From positions 28,231,899 to 28,295,898 of the forward strand of contig OZ022512.1 of the NCBI GenBank assembly GCA_963989385.1: 64,000 nucleotides of DNA, written 5' to 3'. Below, in pieces: positions 55,929 through 64,000 of the stretch. The DNA comes from Ctena decussata. Its lineage: Eukaryota > Mollusca > Bivalvia > Lucinida > Lucinidae. Every line of letters starts with the position of its first letter. Within the stretch, counting starts at the first letter, position 1. The position numbers and the translations under genes are program-made. The notes beneath the pieces were generated by a model. That model searched no databases and had not been told where the DNA came from. It saw only the letters and a program-made list of their open reading frames with translations.

Positions 55929-56620
55929 GCCTTTGCCTGATGAACATAATGAGAAAAGAATATCCGCTGAGAAAGCAGTTGGTAAGCTATGTAACCATGA
56001 ACAACTAGTGCCTTACTTTGTTTTGACGTTGTCTACTTTAATTCATCGGAGCAATTGTATCTTAATTAAGGTGTAGGGGTATACCTTCAAGTTTTCCGCC
56101 ACTGTCAGAAAGAAGAACAATCTTTGTGAAATTCTGTTTGTTTCCCTGGACGAGAGATCCATATCCGCATGGAGTCTACTCAAAGAAGAGGTAATTTGCT
56201 CAAAGGAGCAAATTCTAATAAGAGTGGAACCTTATTAGTGGCTATTCTCTTAAATGAGAGAATTCGCTCCTATTCTATGTTTTCAATTTTGAATAAATAT
56301 CACTGCATGAAAAAGCTGGCTTGGCTTTTATAAGCTCGCGAGTTCGTGTTATTTCTTATGAAGTTAGCATGTCAGCACATTTAATATAATTATACGATAA
56401 ATATTTTCATACAAAGTCACAAAGTTATTTTTACTTATCTAAACTAGGATGCTCAGTGTAACAATAATGGGAATCAGAAAATCGACAATTATCAGACGAC
56501 ACAACTGTGTAAACCGGAAGTAGCAAGTTTTAAACAGAGAATATGTAAGATTAAGAACACTAACTGCTGTAATTTTTATTTGGCATAACTTCAACAGCAG
56601 TTCTGAAACAAGGGCAAAAT
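55929..56620. other. no gene; short hairpins
   Basis: No supported gene. Small stems such as TTTGCTCAAAGGAGCAAA and CTCTTAAATGAGAG lie near 56195-56265. Confidence 0.45.
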
Positions 56621-56625
56621 ACTCA

Positions 56626-56999
56626 TAACGTAGCTTACATAACGTAGCTTACATCATACGATATAATTATGCTTACTTAAATAAACGAAGTAGCAAGTCG
56701 AAAGTTTTTGTTAGTTTTGCACTACCCTTGTAAGCATATCGATCATAAATGTACCAACATTGCCACTTTTTCTGTAGTTTTTTCACAATTGCGATAACGT
56801 AGCTTACATCCTTATCCATTCTGTTAAACGTGTAATTTTCAGAGAAAAAATGCGTCCAATTTTAAGCGGTCAATGCATCCATATAGTTTCTATCGAATTT
56901 GACAACCATACATGTTTGTTGTAAAGATTTACTTGGAAGCGAAACGCTTGTTTGTTACTTGCTAACTATTCAGTATCATGCGGGTAACGTAGCTTACAT
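56626..56999 (+). repeat. TAACGTAGCTTACAT motif array
   Basis: Exact 15-bp copies at 56626-56640, 56640-56654 (sharing one T), 56795-56809 and 56985-56999, all in the same orientation. A fifth is at 48324-48338. Intervening sequence is unrelated between copies. Confidence 0.9.
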
Positions 57000-57535
57000 A
57001 CAACTTGGCGACAGTGCAGATGAGAAAAAAGTTTTCCCCAGGGAGGTGTGATTGATAAAATGGTTTTTCAGGTTTGCCTATTTACATATTCCGTTCATTT
57101 TAGAAACATAATTTCATTACATTTCACATATATTTTGCGGAAAAGGGGATGCACGTGTTTGTACCATACAGAAAGACACGTGTTTTATGCCATTTTTGGC
57201 CTGTTCAAACATCGATAATGGAAAAACTTGTCAATGTGATGCTTTAATTCGCAACTGAAATTGAAGAACACATCTTTCAGCTGGAATGGAAGTATGTTTA
57301 AGCCATGTGAAATATTTTTGAATAAGCGTTTAGCCTATAAGACACCAAATATTAACACTTGTTTGTCTATTCTGAGAATAGGTGATGAATGAACGTGCAG
57401 CATCACAATTGAGGGCCACGCAAGGCATCGATCCTGGAACTCAAAATTACCATTCTTATGCTCCGCCAACTGAATTGTATAAAAACACTTGTTTAAGGTG
57501 TATGGGTACACATCCATGTTTCTCCGTTACTGTCG
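57000..57535. other. no recognisable feature
   Basis: No supported gene or repeat structure. Confidence 0.4.
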
Positions 57536-58017
57536 CACCTGCTTAGCAAGGCGCGATATACGCATCCGGTTTTCCGCACGTCTGTCAGTCCGTTCACATT
57601 TGTGTCGAGTTGTCAATCCTACTGTTAAAAATTTGCGTCAACCCTGGCGTTAAAGATTTTTCAATTAATTTCTCCAGAACCACAGCATCCATGGTTCCCA
57701 AATTTCATATGGAGCATAATCAGACTGCAGGGCTTCGAAATGGTGAAATTCAGCCAGATCTAGAATCCAAGATGGTCATCGTTGCTAAAAATTGTAAAAG
57801 CTACAAAATCAACGATTCTTCCAGAACCAACTGCTATATTTAGATCAAAATTTGCACGGAACATCAGTCCTGCCTTGGGTTTCAAAACTGTCCAATAAAA
57901 ATCTGTTTCTCTTTACGAGTCCCACTTATGCTCAGACGCCCATAACTAAAGAATAACTGAACAGATTTTGATCAAATTTAAGCCGAATGATCCTTGAATA
58001 AAATATATTGTTTTTAC
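57536..58017 (+). repeat. divergent Helitron-like repeat fragment
   Basis: It contains words like TTTCTCCAGAACCACAGCAT, CCAAATTTCATATGGAGCA and TCCAAGATGG, similar in order to the Helitron-like units at 8.5-9.7 kb but much diverged. It ends at a poly-A tract (58018-58040). No termini identified. Confidence 0.4.
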
Positions 58018-58040
58018 AAAAAAAAAAAAAAAAAAAAAAA
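58018..58040. repeat. poly-A tract (23 nt)
   Basis: Uninterrupted A run; may mark the tail of a retroposed sequence, but no matching target duplication was found. Confidence 0.85.
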
Positions 58041-58546
58041 GGATGGACCATCCAAGATGGCAGTCTGCCATTACTAAACATAGCAAACACATGAAAATTG
58101 CAGTATCTCAGGAACACCTGAATGGATTTGGACCAACTTTATGTCAGAACGAACTTTGCATAAAGCAATTTTCATTTGTTGCAAACTGACCAGCCATAGA
58201 GATAGCGAAAAATATGAAACTGTCAATATCTCAAGATCTTGCCAATGGATTTTGACAAAAGTTTTGTCAGAATAATTTGCGTCCAGAATCGTATAATTCA
58301 GTTCTCTCAATTTTTCATGCATAAATTTATCAAAATGTTTCACCACGACATCTTTTACTGTGGAAGTGCAGTGCATGTGCGGCCATGATATTGTTCCCAT
58401 GTACTACGGACCCCTTTCAAAAAGGGTTAATTCTAAAAGGAGCGAATTTGGAGCAAATTCTTTTTTGATTTGATCCCTACTGAGAAGGGAAGCGGAATTT
58501 TGATGATCCGCCGTTTGCAGAAGTAGACGTTTGTATATCTCATTGC
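58041..58546. other. no gene; repeat-like sequence
   Basis: Two related stretches with ATCTCAGGAACACCTGAATGG and ATCTCAAGATCTTGCCAATGG (58108 and 58228), so a ~120-bp degenerate duplication. No supported gene. Confidence 0.45.

Positions 58547-58597
<51 letters not shown>
58547..58597. repeat. (TC)n microsatellite
   Basis: TC dinucleotide run with one CC interruption; the minus-strand Arg/Glu open frame across it is spurious. Confidence 0.95.
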
Positions 58598-58599
<2 letters not shown>

Positions 58600-59034
58600 C
58601 GACTTGGTTTAGAAGCTTCTTACCAGTGTGTAAAGTGGAAGGCTTAGAGTATGTATATGTAAGTCATGCCATGTAAGACTACAATGATCAATACAAGATA
58701 GTTCTTCCTCGTTTAATACGCTGGATATAAATGCAACTGCAGACACTGTGCTATGCAAGGAGCAACCCAGGCAACCTTTGCCGTCAGACTTGCAAAACTA
58801 GGGAGACAGAAATAAAAAGATAAAATAGCCAAGATAAGGGCTACTTCCCTCATTGCTGGTGAAGTTAATATACATTCGTTTGCGCAGTCGAAAATTCAGT
58901 TAAGAGACTAAAACAGGCCTGACTCATATATTAGACAACATACGGCATATCCTCAAAGCAGTAGAATGACACAGAAAATATGACCTATATGGATTAGGCA
59001 AAAGCTTATAGTCAACAGCTGACGGTTTTTGTCG
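58598..59034. other. no recognisable feature
   Basis: No supported gene. Confidence 0.4.
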
Positions 59035-59373
59035 ATGGTCGTGTCAAGATTTGTGTTATGTTGCGCAGATGGTCGCAAATGTTTAAAAGGAATGCTGAGA
59101 TGGTCATAAATGCAAAAAGCTATACCCCTCCTGTGAAAGATGGCTGTTTATTCTTGTAACGTATGAAGCTGAACTCTGAATTAACCGTGGTTGTAAAGAG
59201 CACTAACTAGGACACTCGCTGATGGGTTCAGGTTTGCAAATGATAAAGGAACAAAGACGGTACATGCTGCTTTGTGACGAAGTACAAGAATCTACACGGT
59301 TTTCTAAAAAACAGGCTTAACTCGGTGAGTGCATCTTCAGCGTCTCAACGGTTCTAGATAGAAGGAAATATGA
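59035..59373 (-). repeat. dispersed repeat A, minus copy
   Basis: Reverse-complement partner of 38107-38470. Shared words include GAGCACTAACTAGGACACTC and ACGAAGTACAAGAATCTACA. Confidence 0.8.
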
Positions 59374-59482
59374 TATTGCAATGCCCATTTCTATTTAATC
59401 TAAGCCGATTATCTTTTTTAAAGATATTTCTTGTATGGATTGAGTTTGCCATAGGCAGATAGGCAGACGTTACGCTCGTATA

Positions 59483-59724
59483 TATGAGCCGCGACACGAC
59501 AAAACCAACAATGTGGTTGTGCGCCCAGCGCAGTCTCAGATCAGCCTGGGCATCCGCCCAGTTTGATCAGAGCCTTCGCTGTCCGCATGGAGGTAGCTTA
59601 GACCCTTAGCTACCCTTTGAGCACTTAACAAAGATTCTGATCAAACTGGGCGGATGCCCAGGCTGATATGAGTCTGCCTTGGGCGCAAAACCACATTGTT
59701 GGGTTTGTCGTGTCGCGGCTCATA
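59483..59724. mobile_element. 242-bp foldback MITE
   Basis: Near-perfect ~88-bp inverted arms start ATATGAGCCGCGACACGAC and include ACAATGTGGTT, GGGCATCCGCCCAGTTTGATCAGA and their complements. The central loop is ~65 bp. The outer AT-rich ends read TATATATGAGCC and GGCTCATATGTA, compatible with a TA target. No coding capacity. Confidence 0.9.
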
Positions 59725-60039
59725 TGTACCTGAAGCAATAGATTCTTTCAACTGATTAAAATGAGAGAGACAGATAGGGAGTTACAATTTTCAAACTTAT
59801 GAATGCTTTTGAATTTGTTTGAATAAAAGTGTTGCTGACGCCCCAGGGATCTCCAGGTGTCTCAACACGTTTTGGCTGTCGAGTCCTCATCCTTGCTTCA
59901 TCACAGTCTTTTCTTGATTTTAATTGTTGTCCGTGATGACTCTCTGATGAGTTAGGGGACCTCCATACGAACCGAACTACCAACTAATTGTGTGCACCGC
60001 GGCGGAGGGTGAGGGTGAAGGTTTGGGTCCAGTAAAACC

Positions 60040-60402
60040 GGTTTAAACCCCCAGTAGTTATTACTGACCGTCCCAAGGCGGTACTTTCGTTGCGGTTGCA
60101 TTTGTTTTATGTTCGGTGCTGTTTAATTTATTGTGTTTTCATTTTAACCCTTCTATATAGGTTAAAATAGCTGTTAAAATTGTTTCGTATAATTTGCTTA
60201 GTCTGTTGTAACCCTTCTGTTGGTCTAAATTATTTAGTTCAGTAAAGATAGCTGAGTTGCCACCTATTTGGGAAAGAGCTGCTGACTCGGCTTATCACTT
60301 GTAATTTATTGTCTGTCGGGATGTCTTTGTCAATCTTTCCCTTTGATGTTGGGGATAGGGTTTGGGATCTGATTCAGTCAGTTCCTGAAGAGTAGTTACT
60401 CT
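60040..60402 (+). mobile_element. SINE-4 body copy, plus orientation
   Basis: Reverse-complement counterpart of 43108-43470. Shared words: GACCGTCCCAAGGCGGTACT, GAGTTGCCACCTATTTGGGA, TCTTTGTCAATCTTTCCCTT and GGGATAGGGTTTGGGATCTG. A clear tRNA head is not seen; the sequence before 60070 (AACCGGTTTAAACCCCC) instead resembles that near 3450. This may be a subfamily with a different head. Confidence 0.75.
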
Positions 60403-60535
60403 TTAAATTTGCAAGGAGGATAAATTGTTTAATCTTGTTTGAACCGTACGCAATTACAATAACAAAGCCATGAAACATATACCTTGATAAACCGGCATAA
60501 ATATTTTCATCATCTCTGGCAATATATACTGGCTC

Positions 60536-61968
60536 ACTTTTTATGCCCCCGCCACGAAGTGGGGAGGGGCATATAGTTTTTGTCCGTCCGTCCGTCCGTA
60601 CGTCCGACCGTCTTACTTTGTAGTGCTGTTCTTGTCTCCGCAACTCCTCTTACAATATTTGATGCAGGGAGTTGGAACTTGCAACACAGCTCAGACATGC
60701 ATTGAACATGTGCATTAAGGAAACAGAACTTTGATTTAGTCTTAATTGCAGAATTATGTCCCCTTGACTAACATACATATTTTGACCATATTTTACACTT
60801 GTATTACTGCTCTTGTCTCCACAACTCCTCCTACAGTATTAGATGCAGGGAGTTGAAACTTGCAGCACAGTTCAGACATGCATTGAACATCTGCATAAAG
60901 GAAACAGAATATTGATTCAGATCTGTATGGCAGAATCAGTGACTTATATACTAACTCACCTTTTGTTGTGGCTCTAGCGGCCTCATTTATGAACTGATTT
61001 TGATATAAGGTCACAGCTATATTGAGTATGACAATACCTCGAACAAGTTTGCGTTTAAGGTTGGAAGAATCAAGGTCAAGGTCACGGTTGCTATTTTTCC
61101 GAAAAACTTGGGCATCGCTCTAGCGCTTTTATTTATGGATCGATTTTGATATAACTTCACACAAATGTCAAGTATGACAATATCTTGAATAAATTACCAT
61201 TTCAGCGCTGCAGGTTTAAGGTCAAGGTCACAGTCGCTATTTTTTAGAGAAATCTAGCCCCTTTATTCATTCTGATGTAACGTCACCCAACTGTTGTACA
61301 GTTCTATAGTGACCCCTACTGCCTTTGACAGTGTGGCACACTTTATGCAATGTTGCTAGACCACCCAAAGTTGCCTTAATTTTAAGCTAAAATTGTTGAT
61401 CACTGCAATCAAACAGGAAAAACACCTTACCCAGCACTTTCTGGCAGTTTTGGGGATGTTGATATACAGCAACCCATATGACTCCGCAGACAGTCGCCAA
61501 AGTGTGACAATATCTTGGAAAATTTCGCGGTCCAGAATTTTAGGGTCAACGTCAAGTCACGGTTGCTATTTTCAGAAAATACGTTGTCATCCCTCTGGAA
61601 TGATTTTGACATAGCTTTACACAAATATTAAGCATGGCAATATCTGGGACAAATTTACGTTTCAGCATTGTCGGTCCAAAGTCAAGGTCACAGATGCTAT
61701 TATAGGTACATGTAAAACTTTGTCAAAGTTCTAGTACCTTTATTTGTTAACTGATTTTAACATAACTTCACACAAATATTAAGTATGACAATATCTTAGA
61801 CAACTTCACCTTTCAGGGTTGTAGAGCCAAGGTCACAGATGCTTTTTTAGAAAAAAAAATTGTCATTCCTCGAGCACCTTTATTATTGACAGATTTTGAT
61901 TTAATTTCACACAAATACCTCTTAATACATTACTCATTTAGTGAGGCATATGGCGGGGGCATTCTAAC
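60536..61968 (+). mobile_element. TATGCCCCC-type element with tandem units
   Basis: It opens with TTTATGCCCCCGCCACGAAG and the hairpin CCCCCGCC…GGGGAGGGGCATA. A (GTCC)n-rich stretch follows (60582-60612). The end near 61945-61968 reads GCATATGGCGGGGGCATTC, an inverted version of the start. The interior is degenerate ~140-bp units with CAGATTTTGAT-like, ACTTCACACAAAT and AAGGTCAAGGTCAC words. No coding capacity. Such CCCCC-hairpin plus tandem-unit elements look like the families at 24639-25640 and 27.5-36.9 kb. Confidence 0.7.
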
Positions 61969-62639
61969 AGGGAGAAGTTCTATTTTCATTTCTGAAAATA
62001 ATGACATTTAATAGGTTTTTGACTTAAAAATGGAGCACCAAGTGTGGTATCTAGTGCACAAATGAGATTTGCATCAGAAGCTTGACTAAATCAGTTGTTC
62101 CCTTTAGCAATACAGAGCCGACTTGTATGCCACAATCTGGTCACTTTGCGGCAATTGAGGGTCGGGTCCTAGTGCACCAGACGGAGAGAGACCAACACAG
62201 TCTAACTTAAAGTACCTAATGGTGACAAAGGGTGGTGCCTAGTACTTTTACACCACCTTCACTAAGTTGGTCTAACGACACCTCCATACCCTTTGCAGTC
62301 TTCTCATATTTAATTAATTTGGCCCACCCTGTAGCCTTATTCCTAGCCGACTCAGTGGCATGACTGCTCCTCCACACAAGGAATGGACCCTTATAATTAA
62401 AGATACTGTCATTCATTCATTTATTTATAAAATCTATATACATTTTCAGCTTTCCAGCATCAACACTGACCTGAGTTATGATCAACAAAACTATTAGGCT
62501 AAACATGTTCCCTTTGGCCCCACTCCATAACCCCATTCATAACCTGATCCACCAAAGCCTGGTCTCCATATAAACTATTTCATCTGTGATCATTTTGCCC
62601 AATTTCTAACTCTCAAGGGAAACTTGTGATTTTATTCCC
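61969..62639. other. no recognisable feature
   Basis: The minus-strand frame 62216-62416 has ordinary protein-like composition but no motif I recognise. An (ATTC)-type run lies at 62407-62420. Confidence 0.35.
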
Positions 62640-62975
62640 ATTTTGTATGGGTTCAATATTATCTGTTATACATTCTGACCACCACCCCCACCAAGCGGCC
62701 AGCAGCATGGAAAATTCTACAATAAAGTCAAATGTTGGTCTGGGTAAGTATCATACTGAATTTAAATTTTGTAGCATAAAAGGTATCAAAGTTATGAGCT
62801 TGAAGAGAAACCTGGGTGTGTTCAATATGACCTGTTATACATTCTGCCCCTGGCCGCACCCAGGGGCAAGCCCCAGGGACAACTCTGCCATGAAATCAAA
62901 AATGTTGGTAAGTATCATACCAAAGTTAAACTTTGTAGCATGAAAGGTATCGCAGTTATGGGCTCCAAGAGAAAC
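62640..62975. repeat. ~169-bp tandem duplication
   Basis: Two copies of a unit with GTTCAATAT…CTGTTATACATTCTG (about 62650 and 62819) and AAGTATCATAC…TTTGTAGCAT (about 62744 and 62911). Moderately diverged. Confidence 0.75.
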
Positions 62976-64000
62976 ACATAATTCATATTCCATATTTAGT
63001 TAATAGTGTTAACAGTTGGAACGCAGACTCATCACATTTGAGTAAATCATTTTCCGAGCGGTCGTCTACGCACAAAGAAATAATCCTTTTTTTCGCCGGA
63101 AAAAAATGGCGGGAAATTTTGAACAGAAAGAGTCCCAAAATAATGCTCGTTTGATAAGATATGCAGTCATAGTTTTCCAACGGACCAGATCAGAATGAAA
63201 TTTGATGTTTTGTTATTGAAATCAGACGCATATCGGTACCTTAATGCAGTTTGCACACCCAAAACAACGATCACAGTTTGACAACCGTTTTTCAGAAAAG
63301 TAAAATCCTACGACAGTACCCCAAAGTTATTTTGCAAAGAAAATTGTCCCACAAACCAAATTAGATGCCATTATAACTGAACCGTAGTTCATACATTCGA
63401 CCTTCTTTTAGCGGAGTATATGTTCGGGAGAAAGTCTATTTTCGTTGAAAATCGATAATGAAGTTGGTCATTTTTACGTATAGCTGGCGCAAATTGACCT
63501 GTCTCTTTGACCCCTAATTTAAATATATTAGTAGGTTCAGTCGATTTCACATAGAGGAATGCATGAATTATAAAACAATCTTAAGGCCACCCTTTAAAAA
63601 TGTGTTTGTTGTGCTCCAATGCAGACTAGGCTGAATCGGTTGACGTTGGAAGAAAGATTTTTTACAGGTGCCACAAAGTACTGGTTGTGACTAAAATGCA
63701 TTTGCAATAGTTCAGATCCGAATCAAAGTATTCCTTAAGAGCAGTCTGGTCAGGGTCACTGTTTGCCATCTTACACTGACAGTCTTAACTCCATTCAGCA
63801 GTAACCCAAGTTAAATGTGACAATCATTATGATTCAATATTACTACGAAAAATAAAAAAAAAACTTTCTGAGAGCGAAGGCCCAAATGCCAAATCTAGGA
63901 TAGGATGGAATGCAGCGAACAAAACTTTTATCATGGCCTTACACATAAGCAGTCTTCTCATGAGTCACGAGCATTTCCACCAGAAAACGAATAACTTCAT
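62976..64000. other. no recognisable feature
   Basis: No supported gene or repeat; the region is cut by the window end. Confidence 0.4.

Noticed and set aside
58404..58598. Arg/Glu-repeat protein frame
   Set aside because: Translation of a TC/GA microsatellite.
38107..60402. One large inverted duplication linking repeat A (38.1/59.0 kb) and SINE-4 (43.1/60.1 kb)
   Set aside because: In a true inverted duplication the order would reverse; here A precedes SINE-4 on both sides and the spacing differs greatly, so they are independent dispersed repeats.
60582..60612. GTCC tetranucleotide run as an independent microsatellite
   Set aside because: It is a regular internal part of the TATGCCCCC-type element start, echoed as GACGGACAGACAGAC at 36.83 kb.

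Overview
The window looks like non-coding, transposon-dense DNA from a marine invertebrate, most likely a bivalve or other mollusc. The evidence is the AT-rich base composition, the absence of any bacterial-type gene organisation, several tRNA-headed SINE families, and abundant repeats with AGGTGAGC/GAGGGCC termini and CAAGGTCA-rich internal tandem units, a style I associate with molluscan genomes. I found no convincing host protein-coding gene. Nearly everything that can be supported is a mobile element, a remnant of one, or a tandem repeat.

Layout. 0-8.3 kb holds SINE copies (87-253, 4797-5065), a SCAN-like capsid fragment (2107-2376, minus), small foldback elements and a 383-bp satellite (7033-8248). 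8.3-14.3 kb is a decayed non-LTR reverse transcriptase split by a 4.5-kb Helitron-like insertion (about 8441-12910), which itself carries an 837-bp TTAA-flanked insertion (11189-12025). 15-17.3 kb carries an array of dispersed GGTAACAGGAATGACA motifs on both strands. 20.4-22.3 kb is a broken Tc1/mariner element inserted in a ~147-bp minisatellite. 23.2-36.9 kb is a stack of nested repeats: minus-strand Helitron-like copies, a 2.07-kb foldback with ~820-bp arms (29953-32022), a SINE, and a 3.9-kb element (32780-36716) with long near-perfect terminal inverted repeats and many internal palindromes.

36.9-45.6 kb is mostly unassigned, with a hairpin-forming ~95-bp minisatellite (41222-41965), a MITE and a SINE. 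45630-47721 is a candidate solo LTR with perfect 7-bp terminal inverted repeats, a 5-bp target duplication and six exact TGACGTCA sites. 48765-55228 is a nearly intact I-superfamily non-LTR retrotransposon: ORF1 with three zinc knuckles, and ORF2 with endonuclease, reverse transcriptase, RNase H and a terminal zinc finger. It is flanked by a 15-bp direct repeat and is broken by one frameshift. 55.2-64 kb holds a second short-motif array (TAACGTAGCTTACAT), inverted partners of repeats seen at 38 kb and 43 kb, a 242-bp foldback MITE, and a TATGCCCCC-type element with internal tandem units.

The functional units visible are transposition systems: one autonomous or recently autonomous LINE, defunct Tc1 and LINE relics, SINEs, and several non-autonomous DNA elements. 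The best candidates for something undescribed are the two dispersed short-motif arrays, the multi-palindromic TIR element, and the CRE-rich solo LTR.
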